Positions 1-8,852 of a stretch of 64,000 bases of DNA are shown piece by piece. A program made the translations under genes and the position numbers. The DNA is from Neobacillus niacini. GTDB taxonomy: Bacteria; Bacillota; Bacilli; Bacillales; Cytobacillaceae. The stretch lies in contig NZ_JAMBOX010000003.1 in assembly GCF_023715785.1 (NCBI RefSeq), positions 1 through 64,000 on the forward strand, written 5' to 3'. How positions within the stretch are numbered: the stretch's first letter is position 1; the number at the start of each line of letters is the position of its first letter. Below the pieces are notes generated by a model, which was not told where the DNA came from, searched no databases, and worked only from the letters and a program-made list of their open reading frames with translations.

Positions 1-219
1 GAAACCGACTTTCAGCTTACCGACATGTGTCGATAAGAATGATCCGGTATTAGCACCGGTTTCCCGGTGTTATCCCAGTCTTACAGGCAGGTTGCCCACG
101 TGTTACTCACCCGTCCGCCGCTAACCAGCGGGACTTGCGTCCCAGTGATTCGCTCGACTTGCATGTATTAGGCACGCCGCCAGCGTTCGTCCTGAGCCAG
201 GATCAAACTCTCCAATAAA
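1..219 (-). rRNA. rrs: 16S ribosomal RNA, 5' end (partial)
   Basis: Read on the minus strand, this begins TTTATTGGAGAGTTTGATCC and continues through the universal 27F priming region, helix 6 and the start of the V1/V2 region. It is the 5' end of a Bacillaceae 16S gene, and the gene runs off the left edge of the window. The mature 5' end is placed near 219 by similarity to other Bacillus 16S genes. The rest of the rrn operon lies outside the window. Confidence 0.97.
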
Positions 220-348
220 GTTGAGTTGATTAGCTCATAAATGTTACGTTGGCTTCATTTCAAAAGAAATGAATGTTTATTGTTGACGTTTTTGTTTGTT
301 TAGTTTTCAAAGAACTATCTTGGGTTGCCGCTCAAAAGCGACTTTCTT
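220..348 (-). other. rrn leader (pre-16S 5' spacer)
   Basis: This spacer lies between the rrn promoters and the mature 16S end. On the minus strand it carries TTCTTTGAAAACTAAAC, a sequence typical of Bacillus rRNA leaders and resembling a boxA antitermination and processing region. No coding potential is seen. Confidence 0.7.
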
Positions 349-378
349 AATATATCACAAGGTGTTTATTAATGTCAA
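349..378 (-). promoter_or_regulatory. rrn promoter, proximal (P2-like)
   Basis: On the minus strand there is a consensus -35 TTGACA (373-378), an 18-bp spacer and a -10 TATATT (349-354). It lies about 130 bp upstream of the mature 16S 5' end, as expected for a housekeeping sigma-A rRNA promoter. Confidence 0.8.
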
Positions 379-443
379 CACCTTTTTTTCAAACCGTCAA
401 CTGCAGAAAGCTTATTAAAAGATGTTTCGCAGCGACGGTTATT

Positions 444-472
444 AATATACCAAGTATCCGAGAAAAGGTCAA
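444..472 (-). promoter_or_regulatory. rrn promoter, distal (P1-like)
   Basis: On the minus strand there is a -35 TTGACC (467-472), a 17-bp spacer and a -10 TATATT (444-449). Together with the proximal promoter about 95 bp downstream it makes the tandem promoter arrangement usual for Bacillus rrn operons. Confidence 0.75.
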
Positions 473-489
473 TAGCTTTTTTTATTTTT

Positions 490-1365
490 TTACGATAGTT
501 TTTCACTAACGCGATAACACCGATGAAAAACTCCTTGGCCTTTGGTTTCAATATTAACAATTTCTAATAAGTGTTTTTCGAGTAGATATTCAAGCAGTAC
601 AGCCATATCCACTGAATAAGGACACAATTCATCCTCACTCATGATTTCACTGAACATCCAATAATCCTTTGTACTCAATACTTCTAATAAATGCGCTGAA
701 CCGATCTTAGTCCTGGAATGAATTAAAAATTCGCTGGCAAGGAATAAAAGTTCAAGCCGTTGTTCAATCGTTTCCTCACTATTGACCAGTTCCACATATA
801 ATTTATAAATTTCCGGTTCAATTTGTTTCACTTGCTGCCAAACAGTCAGTTCTGGATGAAGGCCATTTTCGATGATCGCCAGCCGTGCCAAGTGATGAAG
901 TGAATGTACCACATGATTATAGGCATCAAGATACTGTTTATGCTCAAAAAGTGCCTTCCCGTCAACATAACGGCGAAGCAGTTTGGCGAATTCCAGGCCC
1001 ATTTTTATTTTTCGCCCATTAAACGGGAATTCTTGTAACTCGGTTTTTAAGTTGGCGATATATTCATTACGGTCAAATAGAATTTTTGAATGATGCAGCC
1101 ATTCAAAAATTTTGCGATTCGTCCCTAATAATAGCCATTGTTGCAGTTGTTCCACTGTTATAACATGCATTGCTGCTTTTTTATCATCATAGGAGTAAAG
1201 TTTTGTGTATACCGGCTGCTCCGCTTCCTTGACAATCACCAATAAAATCACGTCAAATGAATCGGTTGTTTGACTTGTTCTTTGTTTCTTTTCTACCAAT
1301 AATATCCCCAGGGTATTCAGTTGGCTTGCCCGCTCTTGATAGAGGGGCCGAAGAATGTCTTCCAT
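490..1365 (-). CDS. ygxA: Nucleotidyltransferase-like protein YgxA
   Basis: This 291-residue protein matches Bacillus YgxA, a nucleotidyltransferase-fold protein with a C-terminal helix-turn-helix-like part; its function is unknown. The start is set at the ATG of MEDILRPLYQ, 8 nt after GGAGGT. A longer frame reaches 1452 but has no ribosome site there. As in B. subtilis it sits between an rRNA operon and ygzB-perR, and it is divergent from ygzB. Its end lies close to the distal rrn promoter. The family is recognised by length, sequence feel and synteny; nothing in the sequence shows a substrate. Confidence 0.85.
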   Translation of the reverse strand: MEDILRPLYQERASQLNTLGILLVEKKQRTSQTTDSFDVILLVIVKEAEQPVYTKLYSYDDKKAAMHVITVEQLQQWLLLGTNRKIFEWLHHSKILFDRNEYIANLKTELQEFPFNGRKIKMGLEFAKLLRRYVDGKALFEHKQYLDAYNHVVHSLHHLARLAIIENGLHPELTVWQQVKQIEPEIYKLYVELVNSEETIEQRLELLFLASEFLIHSRTKIGSAHLLEVLSTKDYWMFSEIMSEDELCPYSVDMAVLLEYLLEKHLLEIVNIETKGQGVFHRCYRVSEKLS

Positions 1366-1519
1366 TCCGTTTACCTCCAATTTCCTCGTTAGCAATATAT
1401 GTTCGACAGCAATAGGAAATATCCTGCTAAAATTTAAGACAAAATTCGACATCCTTCATTGAGTTTCCTTTTTTCTCTTCTCGCTAAATTATGGTATAGT
1501 TTGTCTAGGAGGGAGACTC

Positions 1520-1876
1520 ATGGCGAAATATTCAAGTAAAATAAATAAAATCAGATCTTTTGCACTAGGGTTAATTTTTGCCGGCTTTATTGTTATGTAC
1601 GCGGGCATTTATTTTCGTACCTCACCAATTATTATGACCATTTTCATGATTCTTGGTCTGCTATTTATTATTGCAAGTACAGTGGTTTATTTTTGGATTG
1701 GCATGCTATCAACGAAAACAATACAGGTTAAGTGTCCAAATTGCGGAAAACACACTAAAATGCTCGGCAGAGTCGATATGTGCATGTATTGCAACGAGCC
1801 GTTAACCCTCGATCCCAATCTTGAAGGAAAAGAATTTAACGAAAACTACAATAAATCTAAAAGTAGAAAAGGATGA
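1520..1876 (+). CDS. ygzB: UPF0295 membrane protein YgzB
   Basis: This is a 118-residue protein with two hydrophobic segments (about residues 13-33 and 38-62). A zinc-ribbon-like CPNCGK...CMYC motif follows (about 71-93), probably on the cytoplasmic side. AGGAGGGAG lies just upstream of the ATG. Length, topology and position beside perR match Bacillus YgzB (UPF0295), whose function is unknown. It converges on perR, with separate terminators for each gene between them. Confidence 0.9.
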   Translation: MAKYSSKINKIRSFALGLIFAGFIVMYAGIYFRTSPIIMTIFMILGLLFIIASTVVYFWIGMLSTKTIQVKCPNCGKHTKMLGRVDMCMYCNEPLTLDPNLEGKEFNENYNKSKSRKG

Positions 1877-1909
1877 CCTAAGCCTAAAAGCTTTGGTCAC
1901 CCTTTTTAT
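1871..1909 (+). terminator. Terminator of ygzB
   Basis: GGATGACC...GGTCACCC forms a stem, with an inner AAGC/GCTT extension, followed by TTTTTATT. The hairpin starts at the ygzB stop codon. Confidence 0.8.
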
Positions 1910-1916
1910 TAACACC

Positions 1917-1946
1917 AAAAAGGCCGATTCCGTTCAATCAGCCTTT
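1917..1946 (-). terminator. Terminator of perR
   Basis: On the minus strand AAAGGCTGATT...AATCGGCC is followed by TTTTT. It lies directly downstream of the perR stop codon. Confidence 0.75.
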
Positions 1947-1953
1947 ACATCGT

Positions 1954-2391
1954 TTAATGAACTTCTTTACTGGAACACTCCGGACAAGTACCGTAGATTT
2001 CCATACGGTGATTTGCCACCTTAAATCCAGTCACGTGTGTTGCCAAGTGCTCAACCTCATCTAGTCCTGGGTAATGGAAATCAACGATTTTCCCGCATTC
2101 CTCACAAATGACATGATAGTGATGTGAGGTGACAAAATCAAAGCGGCTTGAGGAATCACCATAGGTTAATTCTGTTACAAGACCTACTTCACGAAATACC
2201 CGTAAATTATTGTAAACTGTTGCCACACTCATATTTGGAAATTTGCCTTCAAGAGCTTTATAAATCTCATCCGCAGTAGGATGTGACATCGAGTTTATTA
2301 AATATTCAAGTATCGCATGACGTTGTGGAGTAATACGAACTCCGGTATCCTTCAAGGTATCCAACGCTTCTTTTAATTGGTTCATCGCCAT
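1954..2391 (-). CDS. perR: Peroxide-responsive repressor PerR (Fur family)
   Basis: PerR senses hydrogen peroxide by metal-catalysed oxidation of its own histidines and represses oxidative-stress genes. The 145-residue protein carries the full PerR residue set at B. subtilis numbering: H37, D85, H91, H93 and D104 for the regulatory metal, and C96, C99, C136 and C139 for structural zinc. D104 is the residue that marks PerR rather than Fur. The start ATG follows GGAAGGTGC. A Per box sits in its own promoter, so autoregulation is expected. Neighbours ygxA, ygzB and bcp match the B. subtilis perR locus. Confidence 0.96.
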   Translation of the reverse strand: MAMNQLKEALDTLKDTGVRITPQRHAILEYLINSMSHPTADEIYKALEGKFPNMSVATVYNNLRVFREVGLVTELTYGDSSSRFDFVTSHHYHVICEECGKIVDFHYPGLDEVEHLATHVTGFKVANHRMEIYGTCPECSSKEVH

Positions 2392-2420
2392 GCACCTTCC
2401 TTCTGAAAAAGATTCTTATT

Positions 2421-2435
2421 TTATAATTGTTATAA
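2421..2435 (-). promoter_or_regulatory. Per box (PerR operator)
   Basis: TTATAATTGTTATAA matches the Per box TTATAATNATTATAA at 14 of 15 positions. It lies just downstream of the likely perR -10 element, a position that would block transcription. Confidence 0.85.
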
Positions 2436-2437
2436 TT

Positions 2438-2467
2438 AGTTTACTAGGTATTTTGTACTTTTGTCAA
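2438..2467 (-). promoter_or_regulatory. Probable perR promoter
   Basis: On the minus strand there is a -35 TTGACA (2462-2467), an 18-bp spacer and a -10 TAAACT (2438-2443). The Per box follows immediately downstream. Confidence 0.6.
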
Positions 2468-2549
2468 CATTGTAATACCACTAACACAATGTTTTTAACT
2501 ATTTCTATACATTTTAGCGCCAATTTACAAACAGTTCATGCCTTCTATA

Positions 2550-3098
2550 TTAACTATGTAATGTTTGTTCGTTCACTCCTAGTTTATGGTTCACATACCG
2601 CGCCGTTACAAACAATAAATCGGAAAGCCGGTTTAAATAGGCCAATACAAGCGGATTCGCCTCTTCCCCTAAGCCGACTGCACATCTTTCCGCGCGTCTT
2701 GCAATCGTACGGGCTACATGAAACGCTGCCCCTGCTGGATGTCCACCAGGCAAAATAAAGTTTGTTAACGCTGGCAGCGTGCCATCCCATTCATCTATCA
2801 TTTTTTCCATTTCTTCTATATCCGCAGCGGTCAGCGACCACTTAACCTCTTTCCCCTTTGGTGTTGCTAGTTCCGCACCAACATGAAATAGGTTCGTTTG
2901 TATTTTATGATAAACTTTTTCAATTATTTCTTTTCCTTGGAAATTTTCCTTACTTAAATGGCTAAGGGCAAGTCCGATCATTGAATTTGTTTCATCGCAG
3001 GTGCCGTACGCTTCCACCCGCAGGTCGTTTTTTGCTACCCTTTGCCCGTAAATGAGCGAAGTCGTACCCTTATCGCCCGTTTTCGTATAGATTTTCAT
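2550..3098 (-). CDS. PduO-type cob(I)alamin adenosyltransferase
   Basis: The enzyme transfers the adenosyl group of ATP to cob(I)alamin to make coenzyme B12. The 182-residue protein opens with the family signature MKIYTKTGDKGTTSL (ATP-binding loop) and carries the later RRAERC segment of PduO/MMAB-type enzymes. The ATG of MKIYT is chosen because AAGGGG stands 7-8 nt upstream; an upstream in-frame start at 3122 lacks support. It lies upstream of perR on the same strand, but perR has its own promoter. No B12-dependent enzyme is visible nearby. Confidence 0.92.
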   Translation of the reverse strand: MKIYTKTGDKGTTSLIYGQRVAKNDLRVEAYGTCDETNSMIGLALSHLSKENFQGKEIIEKVYHKIQTNLFHVGAELATPKGKEVKWSLTAADIEEMEKMIDEWDGTLPALTNFILPGGHPAGAAFHVARTIARRAERCAVGLGEEANPLVLAYLNRLSDLLFVTARYVNHKLGVNEQTLHS

Positions 3099-3186
3099 CG
3101 CCGCATCCCCTTTTATCATCACAATTTTTTAACTTTATCATATCACCTATATTGTTTATAAGAAAAGGCAGAACACTGTTGCCATT

Positions 3187-3217
3187 AAAAAAAGGGCCGC
3201 TCGCGACCCTAAAAAAA
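3187..3217 (-). terminator. Terminator downstream of bcp
   Basis: GGGTCGCGAGCGGCCC followed by TTTTTTT on the minus strand, about 100 bp past the bcp stop. The flanks are A-rich and T-rich on both sides, so it may work in both directions. The rest of 3099-3314 shows no gene. Confidence 0.75.
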
Positions 3218-3314
3218 TTATCTGAGGAGGTATGCCCTAATAAAATGATATTCAAAACCAGCATTCTTGCATTGGACAAATGCCTTTTTCGATGAAAATA
3301 GGCGTTAAAAAGAC

Positions 3315-3782
3315 TTAAAGATTTTCCCTAATAAATGCCAATGCTTCCTCCACATGGCCTTTCACTTGGACCTTGCGCCATTCCTTGGCTACTCTGCCTT
3401 CTTTATCGACTACAAAGGTAGATCGTTCAATGCCCATGTACTCTTTACCAAAGTTTTTCTTTAGTTTCCAGACGCCATAAGCTTCTGCCACCTGGTGATC
3501 CATATCCGCCAGCAGCAGGAACGGCAAACTGTATTTCTCGACAAACTTTTGGTGCCGCGCGACCGGATCGGGGCTGATTCCCAAGATAACTGCATTCAAA
3601 TCGGCAAACTCCTGATACTTGTCCCTGAAATCGCAGGCTTCGGTGGTACACCCTGGTGTCATATCTTTCGGATAAAAGTAGATGACAACATTTTTTCCAT
3701 GCAGGTCAGATAACGTTACGGTTTCTCCCGTTTGGGCTTCCAATGTAAAATCCGGCACTTTGGTTCCGATTTCAACTGTCAT
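3315..3782 (-). CDS. bcp: Thioredoxin-dependent peroxiredoxin (Bcp/PrxQ type)
   Basis: This is a thiol peroxidase that reduces hydrogen peroxide and organic peroxides with thioredoxin. In the 155-residue protein the peroxidatic cysteine lies in TPGCTTEAC (C45) with a resolving cysteine five residues later (C50), the atypical 2-Cys arrangement of Bcp/PrxQ. The ATG at 3782 has AAGGAG 8 nt upstream; an in-frame GTG three codons earlier is less likely. It corresponds to YgaF in the B. subtilis locus. Placement near perR fits a peroxide-defence role, but no Per box is seen in its promoter. Confidence 0.94.
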   Translation of the reverse strand: MTVEIGTKVPDFTLEAQTGETVTLSDLHGKNVVIYFYPKDMTPGCTTEACDFRDKYQEFADLNAVILGISPDPVARHQKFVEKYSLPFLLLADMDHQVAEAYGVWKLKKNFGKEYMGIERSTFVVDKEGRVAKEWRKVQVKGHVEEALAFIRENL

Positions 3783-3856
3783 GCCATTCACTCCTTTTGA
3801 AAAATATTCCTATTTATAGGCTACCGATAGTTTTATGATAATGCAACTTTCTTGTC

Positions 3857-4249
3857 TTATTTTTCGCGTTCAAACATTACTCTCGCAACAAACGCCGCCG
3901 GGAGCGTGTACCCAATCAGAGCCTCAATCGCTGCAATGAACCGGCCGATTCCATGCGGGATGACATCCCCGTTTCCAACCGAAAACAGCATCATCGAACT
4001 AAAATAAAAGCTCGTTTCAAAAATACTATAATGCTTTGCATTATTTGCTTCCCTTAATACCGACATTCCCATTAACTCAAAAATTAAATAAATAAGACCA
4101 AAACCGATGATCAGCGTCAGATAAACGGTCGCCAAATAGAAAAAGTTATCTAATGAGACTATTTTGCCTTTGATTGTATTTGGAATAAACAGCGTGCGGA
4201 TACTCATAAAAATGCAAAATATTACGATTGGCAGCAGAAAAAAAACCAC
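3857..4249 (-). CDS. Two-pass ion-channel domain protein
   Basis: This 130-residue membrane protein has hydrophobic segments at the N-terminus, at about residues 37-62 and at about 100-122. A re-entrant pore-like loop carrying SVGNGD (about residues 92-97) lies between them. This resembles the two-TM potassium-channel pore (Ion_trans_2 family), whose filter is normally T-V-G-Y-G-D. The filter here has N in place of Y, so potassium selectivity is uncertain. The start is a GTG with GAGGTGG upstream. The gene lies alone between bcp and the ABC-2 exporter operon. Confidence 0.7.
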   Translation of the reverse strand: MVFFLLPIVIFCIFMSIRTLFIPNTIKGKIVSLDNFFYLATVYLTLIIGFGLIYLIFELMGMSVLREANNAKHYSIFETSFYFSSMMLFSVGNGDVIPHGIGRFIAAIEALIGYTLPAAFVARVMFEREK

Positions 4250-4316
4250 GGAGCAACCACCTCAAAAATAGAATAACTGCTACTCTATTCCTATGCGAGC
4301 TTGGCCGATAAAATAT

Positions 4317-4345
4317 CAAAAACCGGACAAGTTGCCCGGTTTTTG
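4317..4345 (-). terminator. Terminator of the ABC-2 exporter operon
   Basis: A perfect 10-bp inverted repeat, CAAAAACCGG/CCGGTTTTTG, lies 10 bp past the permease stop codon. The T-rich arm serves minus-strand termination. Confidence 0.8.
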
Positions 4346-4353
4346 ATGTGGCG

Positions 4354-5139
4354 CTAATTCCCTGCACCGCGGTATTTTTTGACGCCCTGATTCCAGAGCA
4401 TAACCGATAGGACAAAAAAGATAATGCCGATTAGTGGTGTTAAAAACGAATACCAATACCATTCTTTTTTTTCAAGAAAAAAAGCAGCAGGATAAACACC
4501 GGCAAAAGCAAATGGCAGGATCCAGGTCAGCACAAAGCGAATTAATTTGTTGTAAATGTTGACGGGGTAGCGCCCGTAGTTACTGATATTATACATCATC
4601 GGCATCAGCGACGTTCTCGCATCCGCCCAAAAGCTGATGCAGGCCAACATGATAAAAATGCCGCCGTAAACGAGCGCACCGCCGATTACAAACACGATAA
4701 ATAGGATTGGTTCATACCATTCGATGGTGAGCCCGAGCCTGCTGCCGGCATAAAGCATAACCGCTATGCCGGTAATTCCTCCTAAAAGTGATTCCAGTTC
4801 CAGCCGCTCCAGAATAATCTGAAACAGGCTGTGAATCGGCCTTGTCAGGATGCGGTCCAGTTCCCCTTTGACAATGTAACGTTCATTAAAATCCCAGATG
4901 TTAAAAAACGCCGAGAACACCGCGAACGGCACGAGGAAAAACCCGTAAATGAAAATGATTTCATCCCTGCTCCAGCCACTCAACAAGTCCGTGTGGCCAA
5001 ACACCACTAATATAAAGATTAGGTTGATGGCCTGCGACAGCAAATCCGAGAAAAACTCAACAAACAAATCGGTACGGTATTGCAGTCTTGTTTTGATATA
5101 TTGTGACAGGTATTGAAAAAACATGGATACGTAAAACAC
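4354..5139 (-). CDS. ABC-2 family permease (second membrane subunit)
   Basis: The 261-residue protein has six predicted membrane segments and looks like the ABC-2 family permeases found in pairs beside DrrA/NatA-type ATPases. It has the family's central motif-like run ERYIVKGELDRILTRP, which follows the second hydrophobic region. It is the last gene of a three-gene operon (ATPase, permease, permease), 3 bp after the preceding permease. The complex would export a substrate that cannot be read from sequence. No regulator or immunity gene is adjacent. Confidence 0.85.
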   Translation of the reverse strand: MFYVSMFFQYLSQYIKTRLQYRTDLFVEFFSDLLSQAINLIFILVVFGHTDLLSGWSRDEIIFIYGFFLVPFAVFSAFFNIWDFNERYIVKGELDRILTRPIHSLFQIILERLELESLLGGITGIAVMLYAGSRLGLTIEWYEPILFIVFVIGGALVYGGIFIMLACISFWADARTSLMPMMYNISNYGRYPVNIYNKLIRFVLTWILPFAFAGVYPAAFFLEKKEWYWYSFLTPLIGIIFFVLSVMLWNQGVKKYRGAGN

Positions 5140-5142
5140 AGC

Positions 5143-5955
5143 TTACCCCCCTTGAATCACAAGCTGTTTTTTGGCAATGGACCACAGCCAGAGGATGGGT
5201 AGATAAAGAATAACAACCCAAAGAAACTGCTGGCCAAGGGCCGCGATGGCTTGCTGATGTGTAAAGCCTTCGGTGTAAATCATGCTTGGGATATAGCTGA
5301 TACCTTGAAACGGCAGGAATTTCATGATTTCTTGCGCCCAGCCGGGGAAAAAGCTCATCGGCAATATCAGCCCGGAAAACAAATCAATGACCACCCGCTT
5401 GGCGCGAATCAGGCCTGTATTATTATATAAGAAGAAAGTCGTAATTCCTGTTAATAAGTTCAGTTCGGTATTGATAAAAAAGCTCAATAGAATCGAGATG
5501 GCAAAAAGCCCCCAGACACCGAGATCCCAAGTAAATTGTATCGGGAAAACAAAATAAACGATGATGAGTCCGGGTAGAGAGAAGAAGAACAAGCGAAAAA
5601 TTCCTTCCCCGAACGCTTGCATCGTTTTCATCCCCAGGTAGTTGTAGGGCCTGATTAACTCAACCGCCACTTTTCCCTCTTTGATTTCCATCGCCATTTC
5701 CCGATCGAGGTTGTTGAAATAAAACGCGCGCGCCATCCAGGAAATGGCCACGTAGGTTGTCATTTGGGCAATAGACAGTCCTTGAATATCCGTTTTTGCC
5801 CCGTATATCGCCTTCCACAAAAAGTAATAAGCCCCAATATTGATGCTGTATATGAGGATTCCGGTATAATAATTCGTCCTGTACGCCAGCATCATTAAGA
5901 AACGGATGCGTATCATTTCCAAGTATTTATCCAACTTCCACTGCACCCTTTTCAT
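5143..5955 (-). CDS. ABC-2 family permease (first membrane subunit)
   Basis: This 270-residue membrane protein is a paralogue of the downstream permease, with the matching segment EIKEGKVAVELIRPYNYLG. Its start overlaps the end of the ATPase gene by about 29 bp if the ATG at 5955 is used. That ATG lacks a good ribosome site; a TTG seven codons in, after AAAGGG, is an alternative. Overlap suggests translational coupling. It would form a heterodimeric exporter channel with its neighbour. Confidence 0.83.
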   Translation of the reverse strand: MKRVQWKLDKYLEMIRIRFLMMLAYRTNYYTGILIYSINIGAYYFLWKAIYGAKTDIQGLSIAQMTTYVAISWMARAFYFNNLDREMAMEIKEGKVAVELIRPYNYLGMKTMQAFGEGIFRLFFFSLPGLIIVYFVFPIQFTWDLGVWGLFAISILLSFFINTELNLLTGITTFFLYNNTGLIRAKRVVIDLFSGLILPMSFFPGWAQEIMKFLPFQGISYIPSMIYTEGFTHQQAIAALGQQFLWVVILYLPILWLWSIAKKQLVIQGG

Positions 5956-6946
5956 AAATATTGCGGATAATTTCTTCCGTCGAAGTTTCGTTGATTTTGA
6001 TGTCCTTGATTTTGTAATTGGCCACTATTTTGGCTATGAGCATCGAAACGAGTTCATCGTGATCTTCTACATTAGCCGTAAAGATATGCTCTTTTTCATC
6101 CAGAGCCCATTTAACCGGCATTCCTGTGGTGAGGGCTTTGACGGCTTGAAGGTCGACTTTTTCAAGAAATTGAAATTGCAGCTCTTTACCGTCTCCCAAG
6201 TTTTCCTTGAGATGTTTTAGCGCCCCGTCGTAGATGATACTTCCCTCATCGAGCATGATGACGCGGTCACACAACGCCTCGATATCAGTAAGGTTATGCG
6301 TGGTTAATAGAATGGTTGTGTTATATTTCTCGTTAATTTCCTTTAAAAATTCACGGATTTTTAATTTTACGAGCACATCAAGGCCAATCGTCGGCTCGTC
6401 AAGAAATAAGAGCGGCGGGTTGTGAATTAGTGCGGCCGCGAGTTCACAGCGCATCCGCTGACCGAGCGATAATTTTCTGACCGGCTTGTCGAGGAGCGGT
6501 TCGATGTCCAGCGTTTTGATGACATGGTTCATATGGTCGTCGTATTGCTCGTCGGTAACCTTATATACCTTTTTGAGCAGGCGGAACGATTCCTGGACAG
6601 CGATATCCCACCAGAGCTGCGAGCGCTGCCCAAAGACGACGCCGATGGTTTGCACGAATTGTTCTCGCTGCTTGTGCGGGTTCATCCCGTTCACGATGAT
6701 TTTGCCCGATGTTGGCGTTAAGATTCCCGTTAGCATTTTGATGGTCGTGGATTTACCTGCGCCGTTTTCGCCGATGTAACCGACCATTTCTCCTTGGTTT
6801 ACAGTAAAGCTGATGTCGTTCACCGCTGGAACGACTTTATAATTTCTTGTGAAAAGGTCACGGAACGCCCCTGCCAAGCCAGAACGGCTGGAATAGGACT
6901 TGAATTCCTTTCGCAAGGTATCTACTTCAATTGCACGTTGTGTCAT
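5927..6946 (-). CDS. ABC transporter ATP-binding protein (DrrA/NatA type)
   Basis: This 339-residue ATPase is the first gene of the exporter operon. Visible motifs are Walker A GENGAGKSTTIKML, the ABC signature LSLGQRMRCELA, Walker B LLFLDEPTIGLDV and the switch histidine in LTTHNL. The C-terminal extension of about 90 residues is typical of the DrrA-like subfamily that pairs with ABC-2 permeases. The start ATG follows AGGAGGT. It is transcribed away from the aminomutase gene, and the intergenic region between them holds a 52-bp repeat array. Confidence 0.93.
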   Translation of the reverse strand: MTQRAIEVDTLRKEFKSYSSRSGLAGAFRDLFTRNYKVVPAVNDISFTVNQGEMVGYIGENGAGKSTTIKMLTGILTPTSGKIIVNGMNPHKQREQFVQTIGVVFGQRSQLWWDIAVQESFRLLKKVYKVTDEQYDDHMNHVIKTLDIEPLLDKPVRKLSLGQRMRCELAAALIHNPPLLFLDEPTIGLDVLVKLKIREFLKEINEKYNTTILLTTHNLTDIEALCDRVIMLDEGSIIYDGALKHLKENLGDGKELQFQFLEKVDLQAVKALTTGMPVKWALDEKEHIFTANVEDHDELVSMLIAKIVANYKIKDIKINETSTEEIIRNIYEKGAVEVG

Positions 6947-7060
6947 TTGGTAACCTCCTGTTGCTCTTGCTTACCCTAATGTTTTAGTTTAGCCAAATTG
7001 GGATGGGAACACAACTTTGGAGCATTGGAGTGTTGGGGTGCGGCCGGGATAAGGATGATG

Positions 7061-7420
7061 GCATATTAGACAAATTGCGTTAGATTTTTGAAAAAGTGTC
7101 TTTTAGAAGGGGGGCTATTAGACAGTTTGAGGTTGATTCCATGGCAAAGTGTCTTTTAGAAGGCTTCTATTAGACAGTTTGAGGTTGATTCCATGGCAAA
7201 GTGTCTTTTAGAGGGCTTCTATTAGACAGTTTGAGGTTGATTCCATGGCAAAGTGTCTTTTAGAGGGCTTCTATTAGACAGGTTATGATTGATTTCATCG
7301 CAAAGTGTCTTTTAGCCAGCTCCTATTAGACAGTTTGAGAATAATTTCATCGCAAAGTGTCTTTTAGCCAGCTTCTATTAGACAGTTTCCCTCCGATTTT
7401 TGTGAAATTGTCTTTTATCA
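7061..7420. repeat. 52-bp palindromic repeat array, locus 1
   Basis: About seven direct repeats occur with TGTC start points at 7097, 7150, 7202, 7254, 7306, 7358 and about 7410, so the period is 52 bp with one 53. Each unit holds an imperfect palindrome of about 27 bp (TGTCTTTTAGAAG/CTTCTATTAGACA) and a roughly 25-bp connector that is also conserved (TTTGAGGTTGATTCCATGGC, decaying to the right). The array fills most of the 560-bp gap between the divergent ABC ATPase and aminomutase genes. No ORF or transposase is present. A related array lies at 23590-24125. Confidence 0.9.
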
Positions 7421-7505
7421 CCGCCTCCCCCCAAAATAGTCGAAACATTAATACAACAAAATCATGATAGAATATGTAAGGAAACGAAAAAAGGAGGTAA
7501 TTATT

Positions 7506-8798
7506 GTGCATTTTACCAATTCAGAACGATTACATAACGAAGCGCTCCAGCATATTGTCGGCGGTGTCAACAGCCCGTCACGTTCATATAAAGCTGTAGG
7601 CGGCGGTGCTCCGGTTGTGATGGAGCGGGCCCAGGGCGCTTATTTCTGGGATGTCGACGGCAACCAGTATATCGACTACCTGGCGGCGTATGGCCCGATC
7701 ATCACTGGCCATGCGCACCCGCATATTACCGAGGCCATTAAGCGTGCAGCGGAAACGGGGGTCCTATACGGCACGCCGACTCCGCATGAAGTGAAATTTG
7801 CCAAAATGCTGAAGGAAGCGATACCCTCATTAGACAAGGTTCGCTTCGTCAACTCCGGAACAGAGGCGGTCATGACAACCATCCGCGTGGCCCGTGCTTA
7901 CACCGGCCGCGACAAAATCATCAAATTTGCCGGCTGTTATCACGGACACTCTGATCTAGTGCTTGTTGCTGCCGGTTCTGGCCCATCCACTCTTGGCACA
8001 CCAGATTCCGCCGGGGTGCCGAAATCTATCGCTCAAGAAGTGATTACTGTCCCATTCAACGATATCGAACCATTCAAGCAAGCTCTAGAAAAATGGGGCG
8101 ACCAAATCGCCGCCGTTCTCGTCGAACCAATCGTCGGCAACTTCGGGATTGTCGAGCCAAACCCTGGATTCCTTGAACAGGTTAACGACTTGACCCACGA
8201 AGCCGGTGCACTTGTCATTTACGACGAGGTCATCACCGCGTTCCGCTTCATGTACGGCGGTGCCCAGGACCTTCTTGGCATCAAGCCGGACTTAACCGCA
8301 CTTGGAAAAATCATTGGAGGCGGACTGCCAATCGGCGCATACGGCGGCCGCAAAGAAATAATGGAAAAAGTGGCCCCGCTCGGCCCGGCTTACCAAGCCG
8401 GCACGATGGCCGGAAACCCCGCTTCCATGCTTGCCGGGATTGCCTGCCTTGAAGTCTTGAAACAGCCTGGTGTGTATGACTACGTGGACCGCCTTGGCGC
8501 AATGCTTGAAGAAGGAATTTTGGCGGCGGCAAATGAATTCGATATCGAGATTACTATCAACCGCTTAAAAGGTGCGTTCACCGTTTATTTTACAAATGAA
8601 AAAATCGAGAACTATGAGCAAGCCGAAAACACCGATGGAGAAATGTTCGGTAAATTTTTCAAATTGATGCTTCACCAAGGAATTAACCTTGCGCCATCGA
8701 AATACGAAGCATGGTTCCTAACTATCGCCCATACAGAAGAAGACGTGGAAGCGACTCTTCATGCAGTCAGAAATGCATTTTCATCACTAAAGCAGTAA
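7506..8798 (+). CDS. gsaB: Glutamate-1-semialdehyde 2,1-aminomutase
   Basis: This PLP enzyme converts glutamate-1-semialdehyde to 5-aminolevulinate, the tetrapyrrole precursor. The 430-residue protein has the family N-terminus ([15 protein letters not shown]), the SGTEA region and the PLP lysine in [17 protein letters not shown]. The start is a GTG seven nt after AAGGAGGT; an upstream in-frame ATG at 7464 lacks support. Its position by the bcp-perR cluster matches B. subtilis gsaB, the second aminomutase paralogue, rather than hemL of the hemAXCDBL operon. No other heme gene is adjacent. Confidence 0.94.
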   Translation: MHFTNSERLHNEALQHIVGGVNSPSRSYKAVGGGAPVVMERAQGAYFWDVDGNQYIDYLAAYGPIITGHAHPHITEAIKRAAETGVLYGTPTPHEVKFAKMLKEAIPSLDKVRFVNSGTEAVMTTIRVARAYTGRDKIIKFAGCYHGHSDLVLVAAGSGPSTLGTPDSAGVPKSIAQEVITVPFNDIEPFKQALEKWGDQIAAVLVEPIVGNFGIVEPNPGFLEQVNDLTHEAGALVIYDEVITAFRFMYGGAQDLLGIKPDLTALGKIIGGGLPIGAYGGRKEIMEKVAPLGPAYQAGTMAGNPASMLAGIACLEVLKQPGVYDYVDRLGAMLEEGILAAANEFDIEITINRLKGAFTVYFTNEKIENYEQAENTDGEMFGKFFKLMLHQGINLAPSKYEAWFLTIAHTEEDVEATLHAVRNAFSSLKQ

Positions 8799-8818
8799 TA
8801 AATATACAGATTTTATGC

Positions 8819-8852
8819 AAAAAAAGAGAGCTATTCAGGCTCTCTTTTTATT
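8819..8852 (+). terminator. Terminator of gsaB
   Basis: AAAAAGAGAG...CTCTCTTTTTA forms a hairpin with a T-run about 20 bp after the stop codon. Confidence 0.85.

Noticed and set aside
2390-2758. 122-residue plus-strand ORF across the perR promoter
   Set aside because: It covers the Per box, the perR promoter and the antisense of the adenosyltransferase gene, so it is a chance frame.
7061-7420. CRISPR array
   Set aside because: Palindromic units of about 27 bp with connectors of about 25 bp look CRISPR-like in size, but the connectors are repeated too and no cas gene is present.
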